Positions 35,013 through 44,371 are shown, counted from the stretch's first letter. The stretch is 64,000 nucleotides of DNA from Sinisalibacter lacisalsi (GCF_014640115.1 NZ_BMGI01000005.1:307977-371976); one strand, 5' to 3'. The notes: generated from the letters alone by a model not told the origin. Program-made: numbers and translations.

Positions 35013-35419
35013 CGCCAGAGGCCATGGCGGCGCTGCACGCGCGCGCCTTCCCGGCGGGGCGCGGCTGGCATGCAGCCGAGATCGCGGACCTCGTCGCCGC
35101 CCCCGGCGGTTTTGCCGTCACCGCGCCGGAAGGCTTCGCGCTCGGGCGCGCGGTGGCTGGGGAAGCCGAGCTTCTGACCATCGCGGTGGCGCCGGAATAC
35201 CGCCGCGCCGGGGCCGGCCGCGCGCTGCTCGCCCGATTCGAGGCCGAAGCGGCGCAGCGCGGGGCCGAGACCGCCTTTCTGGAGGTGGCCGACGACAACG
35301 CCGCCGCGCACGCGCTTTACCGCGCCGCGGGCTGGCGCGAGACCGGCCGACGCAAGGGCTATTATGCCCGCCCCAACGGGGCCATCGACGCGCTCACGCT
35401 GGCAAAAAAGCTGGAATGA
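35009..35419 (+). CDS. rimI: RimI-like GNAT N-acetyltransferase
   Basis: This 136-residue GNAT protein has the acetyl-CoA pyrophosphate loop RRAGAGRALL near 69-78 and the LEVADDNAAAHALYRAAGW segment typical of RimI. It is placed directly after tsaB, as in many genomes. Acetylation of ribosomal protein bS18 is the family role; the exact target here is inferred. Confidence 0.9.
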   Translation: MTPEAMAALHARAFPAGRGWHAAEIADLVAAPGGFAVTAPEGFALGRAVAGEAELLTIAVAPEYRRAGAGRALLARFEAEAAQRGAETAFLEVADDNAAAHALYRAAGWRETGRRKGYYARPNGAIDALTLAKKLE

Positions 35420-35770
35420 CGCGCCGGCAGCGGTCACGCTGGCGTGACCCGGGCGCCGCTTGCTCCGGATTGTCGCACCTTTACCCCTTCCCCAAGAGCG
35501 CAAAACCCACTAGGCGTGCGACGCAATGGCGAAGTGAGTCGCCACCATCGGCATCGGCCAGCACGGCCTTTCGGCAAGGTTTCGCTCGTTTTCCGGGTAT
35601 TCCTGGCCGGATCATCCGCCGCACCGCGCCAGCCGGATCACGGAACGGTTCTTGGAAGGCACTGAAAATGCACGAGGAATACCGCGCTCGACGATGAGGC
35701 CAGGGTAAACCTGCCAGTGGGGGGCACGCGCCCTCTGGACATATTCAAATCTTTGAAGCAATACCCGGCC
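35420..35770 (+). promoter_or_regulatory. 351-base leader between rimI and the TauE-like gene
   Basis: I find no convincing gene here; the open frames are arginine/serine-rich GC artefacts. It ends with an AT-richer stretch holding the perfect dyad TTCAAA-TC-TTTGAA (35744-35757), 13 bases before the ATG at 35771. A GGGC-ACGC-GCCC hairpin lies just before it. The dyad may be an operator for the sulfur-transport gene. Confidence 0.4.
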
Positions 35771-36685
35771 ATGCAAATCTACCTTCCCATTGCCGAAGTC
35801 TCGGTCAACGCATTCCTTCTCCTCGGACTCGGCGGCATCGTCGGCGTCCTTTCGGGGATGTTCGGCGTTGGCGGCGGCTTCCTCATGACACCGCTGCTGT
35901 TCTTCATCGGCATCCCGCCCGCCGTCGCTGTCGCGACCGAAGCGAACCAGATCGTCGCCTCCTCCTTCTCGGGGGTTCTGGCGCACCTCAAGCGCAAGAC
36001 CGTCGATATCAAGATGGGGCTGGTGCTTCAGGTCGGCGGCCTGATCGGGGCCGCGATGGGGATACAGCTTTTCAACTATCTCAAGGCGATCGGCCAGGTC
36101 GACCTGCTGGTGAAGCTGTCTTACGTCATCTTCCTCGGCATCATCGGCGGGCTGATGTTCGTCGAGAGCCTGCGCGCGATCTTGAAGTCGCGCGGCGGCC
36201 AGTCGGTTCCGACGCGGCGGCGGCACAACTGGGTGCACAACCTGCCCTTCAAGATGAAGTTCCGCGCCTCCGGGCTCTATATCTCGGCGATCCCGCCGAT
36301 CCTCGTGGGCGTGCTCGTCGGCGTGCTCGCGGCGATCATGGGCGTAGGCGGCGGCTTCATCATGGTGCCCGCGATGATCTACGTGCTGGGGATGCCCACC
36401 AAGGTGGTCGTCGGCACCTCGCTGTTCCAGATCATCATCACCACCGCCTTCACGACGATGATGCACGCCACCACCAACTACACCGTCGACGTCGCGCTCG
36501 CGGTTCTGTTGCTCGTCGGTGGCGTGATCGGCGCGCAGGTCGGCACCCGGATCGGGGTGAAGATGAAGGCCGAACAACTGCGCGTGTTCCTCGCCATCAT
36601 GGTGCTCGCGGTCTGTGCCAAGCTGGGACTGGACCTGCTGCTCATGCCCTCCGAACTCTACAGCCTCGGCGCGGGAGGACACTGA
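35771..36685 (+). CDS. TauE/SafE-family sulfite/anion exporter (TSUP)
   Basis: This 304-residue membrane protein has the two internal TSUP repeats, each marked by a glycine-rich stretch: SGMFGVGGGFLMTPLL near 31-46 and IMGVGGGFIMVPAM near 190-203. About eight hydrophobic segments are visible. The family moves sulfite, sulfonate breakdown products or related anions. The ATG at 35771 is chosen over one 54 bases upstream because it starts the conserved region. It is one base ahead of the TIGR02186 gene, clearly an operon. Confidence 0.9.
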   Translation: MQIYLPIAEVSVNAFLLLGLGGIVGVLSGMFGVGGGFLMTPLLFFIGIPPAVAVATEANQIVASSFSGVLAHLKRKTVDIKMGLVLQVGGLIGAAMGIQLFNYLKAIGQVDLLVKLSYVIFLGIIGGLMFVESLRAILKSRGGQSVPTRRRHNWVHNLPFKMKFRASGLYISAIPPILVGVLVGVLAAIMGVGGGFIMVPAMIYVLGMPTKVVVGTSLFQIIITTAFTTMMHATTNYTVDVALAVLLLVGGVIGAQVGTRIGVKMKAEQLRVFLAIMVLAVCAKLGLDLLLMPSELYSLGAGGH

Positions 36686-36686
36686 C

Positions 36687-37454
36687 ATGAAACGCTTCTT
36701 CTCCCTTCTCGCCGCCCTCGCGACCTTCGCCCTGCCCGCGTCCGCGCAGCAGGAAGAGATCGTCGCCGGCCTCAGCCAGAACGCGGTTCAGATCACCGCC
36801 ACCTTCGTCGGCTCGGAGATCCTGATCTTCGGCGCGGTCAAACGCGATGCCCCCGCGCCGATCGGCGATCTCGGGGTTACCGTCGTGGTGGAAGGCCCGT
36901 CGAAACCGATCACCGTGCGCCGCAAGGCCAAGCGGATGGGCATCTGGGTCAACGCCGATTCCGTCGAGGTCGAGGCCGCGCCGTCGTTCTACGCCATCGC
37001 CACCTCGGCGCCGTTCGACGAGATCATCTCGCCGGAGCTGAACCGGGCCCGCGATATCTCGATCCCGGAATCGATCCGCATTCTCGAAAGCGAGGAAACG
37101 ACGGATACCGAGAACTTCGCCGAGGCGGTCATCCGCATTCGCTCGAAAGCCGGGCTCTACATGATCAACGAAGGCGCTGTGAACATGAACGAGGACACCC
37201 TGTTCAACACCCGCATCGAGCTGCCCGCCAACCTCACCGAGGGTGATTACCGGGCGCGGATCTATCTCACCCGGGGCGGTGAGCTGGTGGCCGAGCACAG
37301 CGCCAGTATCGACGTGAGCAAGGTCGGGCTCGAGCGCTGGCTCTACAACCTCGCCCATCAGCAGGCCTTCCTCTACGGCCTGATGTCGCTCGCCATCGCG
37401 ATCGCGGCGGGCTGGGGCGCCTCGGCCTTCTTCCGGGTGTTCCTGCGCAGCTGA
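36687..37454 (+). CDS. TIGR02186 family membrane protein
   Basis: This 255-residue alphaproteobacterial protein has a signal peptide (MKRFF...LPASAQ, cleavage near 19), a long periplasmic beta-rich part with EIVAGLSQNAVQIT, and one C-terminal hydrophobic anchor near 229-248. The family occurs almost always next to a TauE-like permease, so it is probably a periplasmic partner. Its function is not established. It has GGAGG upstream and a one-base gap from the permease gene. Confidence 0.88.
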   Translation: MKRFFSLLAALATFALPASAQQEEIVAGLSQNAVQITATFVGSEILIFGAVKRDAPAPIGDLGVTVVVEGPSKPITVRRKAKRMGIWVNADSVEVEAAPSFYAIATSAPFDEIISPELNRARDISIPESIRILESEETTDTENFAEAVIRIRSKAGLYMINEGAVNMNEDTLFNTRIELPANLTEGDYRARIYLTRGGELVAEHSASIDVSKVGLERWLYNLAHQQAFLYGLMSLAIAIAAGWGASAFFRVFLRS

Positions 37455-37462
37455 CGGGCGTA

Positions 37463-37504
37463 AAATCCGCTGCGGATTTCGAACCGAATTCCGCAGCGGA
37501 ATTC
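37463..37504. repeat. tandem palindromes between convergent genes
   Basis: AAATCCGC-T-GCGGATTT (37463-37479) is followed by GAATTCCGC-A-GCGGAATTC (37486-37504); both are perfect with one-base centres. A partial third copy of the TTCCGCAG core follows near 37510. They fill the 82-base gap between two convergent genes and may end transcription from both sides. No T-tract follows. Confidence 0.75.
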
Positions 37505-37536
37505 GTATCGGCTTCCGCAGGGAAACCGCGCCCGGC

Positions 37537-38268
37537 TCAGCCGCGGCCGATATGGGGCATCCTGGTTGCCATCACCGTCATGAACTGCACGTTGGCCTCG
37601 GGCGGCAGGCCCACCATGTAGGCCACCGCATCGACCACCTGCGCCACGTCCATCGTCGGCGGCGGCGCCTCGCCCCGCGCCTCGGCGGCGTCGATGATGC
37701 CCTGCAACAGCTCGGTGCGGGCGTTGCCGATGTCGATCTGGCCACAGGCGATGTCGAAAGGACGGCCATCGAGCGAGAGGGTTTTCGTCAGCCCGGTGAT
37801 CGCGTGCTTGGTGGTGGTGTAGCTCATCGAGCCGGGGCGCGGGCTTTGCGCCGAGATCGAACCGTTGTTGATGATCCGCCCGCCTTGCGGCTTCTGGCGG
37901 CGCATCTGGCCGAAGGCTGCGCGGGCACAGTAAACCATCGCGTCGAGGTTGACCGCGCGGGCGCGGTGCCAGTCTTCGAGCGGGATCTCGTCGATCGGCG
38001 CGGCGGGGGTGAAGATGCCGGCGTTGTTGAACAGCACGTCAAGCCGCCCGGCCCGTGCGGCGAAACCGGCAAAGGCCTGCGCCACGGCGTCGGGATCGGT
38101 CACGTCGGCGGGCAGCACCACGGCGCGCGCCTGCCCCGCCGCCACCTCTTCGAGTAGCGCCTGCCTGCGGGCGACGAGGCCGGTGATCCAGCCATCGGCG
38201 AGGAAGCGCTCGGCCACCGCCCGGCCGATCCCCGCGCTCGCGCCGGTGATCAGGATGCTACGCGCCAT
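37537..38268 (-). CDS. short-chain dehydrogenase/reductase
   Basis: This 243-residue classical SDR has the cofactor loop TGASAGIG at 8-15, NNAG near 86-89, a catalytic serine in NNGSISA, and Y-x3-K in YTTTKH. Substrate and cofactor preference cannot be told. Its start overlaps the helicase gene by 11 bases, so the two are co-transcribed and probably share the upstream luxI promoter region. Confidence 0.92.
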   Translation of the reverse strand: MARSILITGASAGIGRAVAERFLADGWITGLVARRQALLEEVAAGQARAVVLPADVTDPDAVAQAFAGFAARAGRLDVLFNNAGIFTPAAPIDEIPLEDWHRARAVNLDAMVYCARAAFGQMRRQKPQGGRIINNGSISAQSPRPGSMSYTTTKHAITGLTKTLSLDGRPFDIACGQIDIGNARTELLQGIIDAAEARGEAPPPTMDVAQVVDAVAYMVGLPPEANVQFMTVMATRMPHIGRG

Positions 38269-39793
38269 CTTCCTCCGCCTGCAGTTCGAGCGGCGCCGGC
38301 GCCGCGGCCAGATCGGCGGTGCCGAGCGCCTCGGTCGGCCGGGCCAGCGCGTAGCGGGTGACCCAATGCAGCCGGGTTTCGGCCCGGGTGATCGCGACGT
38401 AGGCCAGCCGCTTCCACAGCGGGATGCCCGCCTCGACCCGGCCGGCCCGCGCCGCCGCCCAGAGATCGGGGGCGAACACCTGCACCTCGGGCCATTGCGA
38501 GCCCTGCGCCTTGTGGATCGTCACCGCCGCCCCGTGCAGGAAAGCCGCGCCCATGGTGGCGGCGAAGGGGATGAAAGGCTCCTCCTCGTCGGGCTTCTCG
38601 ATCTTGATGATCGAGGCCACCGAGATGCGTGGATCCTCCGCGCCGATCACGTGCAGGCGGGAAAAGCCCGGCTTGCGGCCCGGGCCGAGAAACACCACCT
38701 GCGCGCCCTTGATCAGCCCCTTCGCTTCCAGCTCGATCCGCCGCTTGCGGTGCTTGAGCGGCAGTTCGATGCCGTCGCAGATCAGCGGCTCGCCGGGGAT
38801 GAGTTCGTGATCCGGCGCGCCATGGGCAGCCCGGAAAGCGGTGATCAGGCGCACCCGGGTCTTGTTGCGCCAGACCAGCACCGGCGAGCGCGCCATCAGG
38901 TCGGCGTTCACCCGGGGGGCGAGCACCACGCGGTCGTCACGCCGGGCGGCGTCTTCCACCATCCGCTCGAAGGACTCGAAGCTCAAATCCTCGTCGCCCA
39001 GCGCGTGGGCGAGATCGAGGATCGGGTTGTCCTGCGCCTGGCGGTGAACGCGGTGCAGCGTGCATTTGCGCGGGGCGGGGAAGCTGTCAAACACCATTGC
39101 GCCGGACTGGCCCACCGGCGCCAGCTGGGCCGGGTCGCCGAACAGCACGAGGGCGGGGAAAATCTCCTGCAGGTCTTCGAACTGCTTTTCGTCGAGCATC
39201 GAGCTTTCGTCGACGAAGCCGATGTCGAGCGGGTCATCGCGGCGCTTCCACCCGGCGATGAAATCGGAGCCGCGCAGGCCGGCGGCGGCGAGCGCGCCGG
39301 GAATGGATTTCTGCGTCTGGTAGAAGGCATATGCCCGATCCAGCGCCGAGGGCGGCAGGTCGGCGACTTCCGGACGCTCGCCCTGCCCCGCGAGCCACTC
39401 GGCGATGGCTTCGTATTCGGGGGCATAAACCGGGGTGTAGAGAATGCGGTGGATCGTGGTGGCGGGCACGCCCCGGCTGCGCAGCACGCTGGCGGCCTTG
39501 TTGGTGGGGGCGAGGATGGCGAGCGTGCGCCGGTCCTTGCGGCGCTTGCCCTCCCAGTCGCCCGAGACGATCTCCACGCCCGCCTCGGTCACCGCCCGCG
39601 TCAACTCGGCGAGCAGCAGGGTCTTGCCCGAGCCGGCCCGGCCCACCAGCGCCATCGCCCGGGCCTTGCCCTCGCTGATCGGCGTGGTGACGCCTTCGTC
39701 GATATCCACGCCGACGCCGCGGAGCAGCTCTGCCACGCGGTCATGGGCCTCGGCCTGGTCTTCGGAAAAGGCGATCGCGGGCAGGCTGTTCAT
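38258..39793 (-). CDS. superfamily 1 ATP-dependent DNA helicase (RecD/Dda-like)
   Basis: This 511-residue helicase has Walker A GRAGSGKT at 51-58, motif Ia LAPTNKAA, motif II FVDESSMLD, GDPAQLAPVG (motif III), and the C-terminal UvrD/RecD-type segments TIHKAQGSQW and YVAITRAE. It lacks the long N-terminal region of RecD2, and no recB or recC is near. It follows luxI by 41 bases in the same orientation. It is related to phage Dda-like helicases in size. Confidence 0.88.
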   Translation of the reverse strand: MNSLPAIAFSEDQAEAHDRVAELLRGVGVDIDEGVTTPISEGKARAMALVGRAGSGKTLLLAELTRAVTEAGVEIVSGDWEGKRRKDRRTLAILAPTNKAASVLRSRGVPATTIHRILYTPVYAPEYEAIAEWLAGQGERPEVADLPPSALDRAYAFYQTQKSIPGALAAAGLRGSDFIAGWKRRDDPLDIGFVDESSMLDEKQFEDLQEIFPALVLFGDPAQLAPVGQSGAMVFDSFPAPRKCTLHRVHRQAQDNPILDLAHALGDEDLSFESFERMVEDAARRDDRVVLAPRVNADLMARSPVLVWRNKTRVRLITAFRAAHGAPDHELIPGEPLICDGIELPLKHRKRRIELEAKGLIKGAQVVFLGPGRKPGFSRLHVIGAEDPRISVASIIKIEKPDEEEPFIPFAATMGAAFLHGAAVTIHKAQGSQWPEVQVFAPDLWAAARAGRVEAGIPLWKRLAYVAITRAETRLHWVTRYALARPTEALGTADLAAAPAPLELQAEEDGA

Positions 39794-39834
39794 GGCGCGA
39801 TCCTACCCGCCCGCCGCGCGCGAGGCCAGCGCGA

Positions 39835-40485
39835 TCAGCCCGTCCGGGCGAGCCCCGGAAGCGGCGTGGCGGCCGCCCCCGGCTTGAGGCCCTCGCGCAG
39901 CCAGCGCCGCGAGGTTGCGCGACTGATGCCGACGCGCGCGAGCGTGGGCGCGAAGGCCGCCTCGTCCATCGACCACAGCCCCACGCCGACGGCCTCACGG
40001 CCTTCCCCGACGCGTCCGAGCACCTCCGGCCGGAGGCCCATGCGGGCATAGATCCGTTCCATCCGCGCGTCGAAGACGCCGACGAAATGCTCCAGCCGGA
40101 ACGCCGCCATCAACTCGCCCGCGCCCAGCGCCAGCGCGGCCGCCACCCGCCCGTCGCCACCCGGCGCGAGGCAGAACCGGGTGCATTCCCAGATCAGCGG
40201 GCTGGTGATGGGCGCCCCGCCGTTGAGGTGGGCGAAATGCTCGTTGACCATGGTGCGCCCGGTGGTGGGCAGAAAGCGCATCGAGCCGCCGTGGCGCCCG
40301 TCTTCGCGCTCCCAGACCAGGTAGAGCGGGTTCAGCGCGTCGTATTGGTCGCGCTCCTCACCGGCCGCGTTCACGCTCACCGCCCAGCCGAGCCGTTCGG
40401 CGAACTGCAAGGCCCGGTCGGTGAACATGCTTTGCGCGAGACGCGGGAAGCGGTGCAGATCGTGGCCGTAGACATAACGCAGCAT
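39835..40485 (-). CDS. acyl-homoserine-lactone synthase (LuxI family)
   Basis: This 216-residue autoinducer synthase has the LuxI invariant residues in order: R24, F28, W34, E44, D46, D49, R70, then E100 and R103 in the IWECTRF segment, and a PTTGRTM loop at 73-79. It makes an N-acyl homoserine lactone from SAM and acyl-ACP. The chain type cannot be told. No luxR-type gene is found anywhere in the window, and no clear lux box in the 196-base gap upstream. Downstream, in the same direction, are the helicase and SDR genes. Confidence 0.92.
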   Translation of the reverse strand: MLRYVYGHDLHRFPRLAQSMFTDRALQFAERLGWAVSVNAAGEERDQYDALNPLYLVWEREDGRHGGSMRFLPTTGRTMVNEHFAHLNGGAPITSPLIWECTRFCLAPGGDGRVAAALALGAGELMAAFRLEHFVGVFDARMERIYARMGLRPEVLGRVGEGREAVGVGLWSMDEAAFAPTLARVGISRATSRRWLREGLKPGAAATPLPGLARTG

Positions 40486-40681
40486 GGGGTTCTCCTCGTC
40501 CGATTTGGTTCGGGCAAGGTGGGCGGCGGGGGTTAAGGCTTTTCACCCCGGCGCGCGCGGCGTTCAGGAAGGGCGGCCCGGTGGCCAGCGGCGCTGTGGG
40601 CCTCGATTTTCGCGAGCCAAGCTGTCGTTCGCTAGGCGGTTGGGCTAGGCTGGAGCATATCGCAACCCAGCGGGGGAAGAG

Positions 40682-41884
40682 ATGCAGTTCTCCATTGCCA
40701 GTTTCAATCTGAAAAACCTGATCGGCCCCGACAAGGAATACTACCAGTTCCAGATCTACACCCCGGAGGAATACGCCTGGAAACGCGACTGGACGGCGAG
40801 CCAGCTCATCGACCTCGACGCCGACGTGATCGGGTTCCAGGAGGTGTTCGAAGAGGACGCCTTGCGCGACGTGGTCGCGGAGGCCAGCCGCCGGGCGAAG
40901 GCGCTGAACGACGCGGTGATCCCCGACCGTGGCAAGGCCTATCACCGTAAGGTCATCTTCGAGAAGCTCGGCGTCGATCCCTGGGATGACGCCGCGCTCG
41001 CGTTCGCGCCGAATGCCGCCGACGAGGGCGTACCGGGCGAGCGGCGGCCCGGCGTTGCGGTGCTGTCGCGCCTCGGGTTCGTCGGCACACCGGAGGTGAT
41101 CCAGGATCTCGACCAGCCGCTCGACATCCCGTTCCAGGCACTGCGCGGGATGGACAGCGCGCTGGACGGCGGCCACTACACCCTGCGCCGGTTGTCTCGC
41201 CCGATCCTCAAGGTGCGCGTGCCGGTGGGCGATCATGTCGTGACGCTGTTCAATTGCCACCTGAAGTCGAAGCTCGGCGAATACATCCGCCCCGAGGGCG
41301 CCGACTTCGCGCCCGAGGAAGACCTGACGCGTTACGATCCCGTCGGCCGCGCCATGGGCAGCCTGCGCGCCGCCGTCCGGCGCATGGCCGAGGCCTGGGT
41401 TCTGCGCCGCGAGATCGTGGCCGAACTCGACGCCGGAAACCCGGTGGTGGCGGTGGGCGATTTCAACGATGGGGAACACGCGGTGAGTGCCGAGATCGTC
41501 GCGGGCGAGGTGCCGTTTCGCAACTATTCGTGGATGCTGCGCCATGACGCCACCAGCCACGGCGACCGCTACTCCGACGCAGAGCACCAGGCCATCACCG
41601 AGGCGGTGGAACGGGTGCGGCTGCATGCGGCGGAAAAGCTCTTCGTACGCAAATCGCTGCGCGACGTGATCTATACCTCGGCCTTCGGCGGCGTTTACGA
41701 GTCGCTCGACCAGATCCTGCTGTCGCGGCATTTTCACCCCGATTTCGAGGGCCGGATCGCCGACATGGATTATTTCTCGGTGCTGAACGATCACATCACC
41801 GATGGCGCGCACCCGGAAGCGCCCTACAACAAGCTCGCTTCCGACCACGGCCAGATCAAGGCGCACCTGCGGCTGCGCCGGTAG
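40682..41884 (+). CDS. endonuclease/exonuclease/phosphatase (EEP) family protein
   Basis: This 400-residue protein opens with FSIASFNLKNLIG and carries the EEP catalytic features: VIGFQEV (acidic metal ligand) near 55-61, FNCHLKSK, VAVGDFNDG and a final SDHGQIKAHL with the catalytic histidine. There is no signal peptide, so it is probably cytoplasmic. The target could be DNA or a phosphoester. It is divergent from luxI. Confidence 0.85.
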   Translation: MQFSIASFNLKNLIGPDKEYYQFQIYTPEEYAWKRDWTASQLIDLDADVIGFQEVFEEDALRDVVAEASRRAKALNDAVIPDRGKAYHRKVIFEKLGVDPWDDAALAFAPNAADEGVPGERRPGVAVLSRLGFVGTPEVIQDLDQPLDIPFQALRGMDSALDGGHYTLRRLSRPILKVRVPVGDHVVTLFNCHLKSKLGEYIRPEGADFAPEEDLTRYDPVGRAMGSLRAAVRRMAEAWVLRREIVAELDAGNPVVAVGDFNDGEHAVSAEIVAGEVPFRNYSWMLRHDATSHGDRYSDAEHQAITEAVERVRLHAAEKLFVRKSLRDVIYTSAFGGVYESLDQILLSRHFHPDFEGRIADMDYFSVLNDHITDGAHPEAPYNKLASDHGQIKAHLRLRR

Positions 41885-41953
41885 TCGCAGGAGGCGCCCG
41901 GTCGGCCGGGAGGCTTGCAGCGCGGCCGGATCAGGCGCAAGCTCGGCCGCAAG

Positions 41954-42889
41954 ATGCCGCATGATCATCCAGCCGACGGACACCGCCACCAGCACGTGTC
42001 GCCCGATGCCGGCGACCGGGCTGTGGCGCTGGCCATCGCGGCCAATGTCGCGCTGACGCTGGCGGAAATCGTCGGCGGGATCCTCTCGGGTTCGGTCGCG
42101 CTGATCGCCGATGCCATCCATAACCTCTCGGACGCCGCCACGCTCGCCATCGCCTGGGGCGCGCGCCGGATCGCCCGGCGGCCGACGGATGCGATGATGA
42201 CCTTCGGCTACAAGCGCGCGGAGCTGGTCGCGGCGCTGATCAATTATACCACCCTGGTCCTGATCGGGCTCTACCTGGTCTGGGAGGCGGTCTCGCGGTT
42301 CATCGCGCCCGAACCGATCACCGGCGGGCTGGTGATCGCGGTGGCCGGGCTCGCCCTGCTCGTCGATGCCGCGACGGCGGCGCTGACCTATCGGCTGTCG
42401 AAACAGAGCCTCAACATCCGCGCCGCCTTCCTGCACAATCTCGCCGACGCGCTCGGCTCGATCGCCGTGATCTTCGTCGGGGTGGCGGTGTTGTGGTTCG
42501 ACTGGCGGCTCGCCGATCCGCTGGTCACCCTCGGGATCGCGGCCTACATCCTCGCCATGGCGCTGCGCGAGATCCGGGTCGTGGTGCGCATCCTGATGCT
42601 GGGCAGCCCGCCCGACATCGCCCCCGAAGCGGTGCTGGCGGCGATGGAGGCGGTCGACGGGGTCGAGAACGTGCACCACCTGCACCTGTGGCAGATCTCG
42701 GAAGACATCGTGTCGCTGGAGGCCCACGTGGTCACCACCGCCAACGATCTCGCGGCGGTCGCCCGCCTCAAGGCCGCGTTGAGGGAGATGCTGGCCGAGC
42801 GTTTCCACATCGCCCATGTGACGCTCGATACCGAGACCGGCGCCGAGGCCTGCGACGACGCGGGCCAGGCGATCGGCCGATCCGGGTGA
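41954..42889 (+). CDS. cation diffusion facilitator (CzcD/ZitB-like)
   Basis: This 311-residue metal/proton antiporter has six hydrophobic segments and a histidine-rich N-terminus (HDHPADGHRHQH). The two metal-site helices show HNLSDA near 55 and HNLADA near 160. A cytoplasmic C-terminal domain contains the HHLHLWQ segment. It exports Zn or a related divalent metal. It ends exactly where the convergent phosphate transporter gene ends. Confidence 0.92.
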   Translation: MPHDHPADGHRHQHVSPDAGDRAVALAIAANVALTLAEIVGGILSGSVALIADAIHNLSDAATLAIAWGARRIARRPTDAMMTFGYKRAELVAALINYTTLVLIGLYLVWEAVSRFIAPEPITGGLVIAVAGLALLVDAATAALTYRLSKQSLNIRAAFLHNLADALGSIAVIFVGVAVLWFDWRLADPLVTLGIAAYILAMALREIRVVVRILMLGSPPDIAPEAVLAAMEAVDGVENVHHLHLWQISEDIVSLEAHVVTTANDLAAVARLKAALREMLAERFHIAHVTLDTETGAEACDDAGQAIGRSG

Positions 42890-44371
42890 TCAGAGCACGA
42901 TCAGGCTGAGCAGCCGGAAAATCCCGCCAGACAGAAGCGCGGCGGCGGGCACCGTGATCACCCAGGCCGCCGCGATGGTCATGAAATGCGACCGGCGCAC
43001 CAGCTTGCGGCGGCGCAGTTCCTCCGCCGGCAGGCGGCGCATGTCGGGGAGCTTGAGGTTGTTGGCGCGGCGGCGCTGCATCGTGTGCCATTCGCGGTAG
43101 AAACCCACGCCGAACACCCCGCCCACGGCGATATGGGTGGAGGAAACCGGCAGGCCGAGCCAGCTTGCCACGATCACCGTGATCGCCGCCGAGAGCGCCA
43201 CGCAATAGGCCCGCATCGGGTTGAGCTTGGTGATCTGGCTGCCCACCATGCGGATCAGCTTCGGCCCGAACAGCATCAGCCCGAAGGAAATGCCGAAGGC
43301 GCCGATGATCATCACCCAATGCGGGATCGCCACCTTGCCGGCCACCTCGCCGAGGCTTTCGGCATGCACGATGGCGGCCAGCGGGCCGACCGCGTTGGCC
43401 ACGTCGTTGGCGCCATGGGCGAAGCTCAGCAGCGCCGCCGAGATCACCAGCGGCAGCCCGAAAAGGGCCTTGAGCGACTTGTTGCGATTTTCCATGCCTT
43501 CGCTCTGCAACCGGATCAGCGGCGCAGAGATCACGTAGGCGACCGCCCCGCTCCCCACGCCGACGAGCAGCGCGGTGCCGATGTCGATCTTCACCACCCG
43601 GCTCAGCCCCTTGAGCGCGAGATAGGCAGCAAAGGTGCCTGCCATGATCGCGATCAGCACCGGCACCCAGCGGCGCGCGGCGGCGATCTTGTCGTCGACG
43701 TAGATGATGTGTTTCTTGATGAAGGCGAGGAAGGCGGCGGCGATCGCCCCGCCCAGAACCGGCGAGATCACCCAGCTGGCGGCGATCGCGCTCATCGACG
43801 GCCAGTTGACCGCGCTCAGCCCCGCCGCCGCGATGCCCGCGCCCATCACCCCGCCGACGACCGAGTGCGTGGTGGAGACCGGTGCGCCCACCCATGTCGC
43901 GAGGTTGATCCAGAGCGCCGACGAGATCAGCGCCGCCATCATCGCCCAGATGAACACCCGGCTGTCGGCCACCGCTTCCTGGTTGATGATGCCCTTGGAA
44001 ATCGTCGACACCACGTCGCCCCCGGCGAGCAGGGCGCCCGCGCTCTCGAACAGCGCGGCGATGACGATGGCGCCGCCCATGGTGAGCGCGTTGGCCCCCA
44101 CCGCCGGCGCCATGTTGTTGGCCACGTCGTTGGCGCCGATGTTGAGCGCCATGTAGGCGCCGAAGGCCGCCGCCGCGACGATGATGTAATTGGTCGTCTG
44201 CTGGCCGAAGAACACCGCCGCGCCAAGCGCCGCGATGACGATGAAGGCGAGCGCGATCCCGGTGCCCACCATCGGGCGGGACACGTAGAGTGCTGCGCGT
44301 TCAAGCTGGCCGATGCGACCGAGATCCTTGTCGAGCGTCTTCCATTGCCGGGATCTCTTGTCATCCACCAT
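42890..44371 (-). CDS. pit: PiT-family inorganic phosphate transporter
   Basis: This 493-residue membrane protein has the duplicated PiT signature: GANDVANNMAPAVG near 79-92 and GANDVANAVGPLAA in the second half. A cytoplasmic loop separates the two halves. It takes up phosphate as a metal-phosphate or with protons or sodium. The start codon is close to a triple Pho-box-like repeat; the next methionine (residue 34) would be an alternative start and would leave more space between repeat and start. Confidence 0.94.
   Translation of the reverse strand: MVDDKRSRQWKTLDKDLGRIGQLERAALYVSRPMVGTGIALAFIVIAALGAAVFFGQQTTNYIIVAAAAFGAYMALNIGANDVANNMAPAVGANALTMGGAIVIAALFESAGALLAGGDVVSTISKGIINQEAVADSRVFIWAMMAALISSALWINLATWVGAPVSTTHSVVGGVMGAGIAAAGLSAVNWPSMSAIAASWVISPVLGGAIAAAFLAFIKKHIIYVDDKIAAARRWVPVLIAIMAGTFAAYLALKGLSRVVKIDIGTALLVGVGSGAVAYVISAPLIRLQSEGMENRNKSLKALFGLPLVISAALLSFAHGANDVANAVGPLAAIVHAESLGEVAGKVAIPHWVMIIGAFGISFGLMLFGPKLIRMVGSQITKLNPMRAYCVALSAAITVIVASWLGLPVSSTHIAVGGVFGVGFYREWHTMQRRRANNLKLPDMRRLPAEELRRRKLVRRSHFMTIAAAWVITVPAAALLSGGIFRLLSLIVL

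Noticed and set aside
35416-35697. Possible small regulator gene between rimI and the TauE-like gene
   Set aside because: The open frames are arginine/serine-rich, lack a ribosome site and show no zinc-finger or helix-turn-helix pattern.
40486-40681. luxR partner or lux box next to luxI
   Set aside because: No LuxR-type helix-turn-helix protein is encoded in the window and I see no convincing inverted repeat of lux-box type in this gap.
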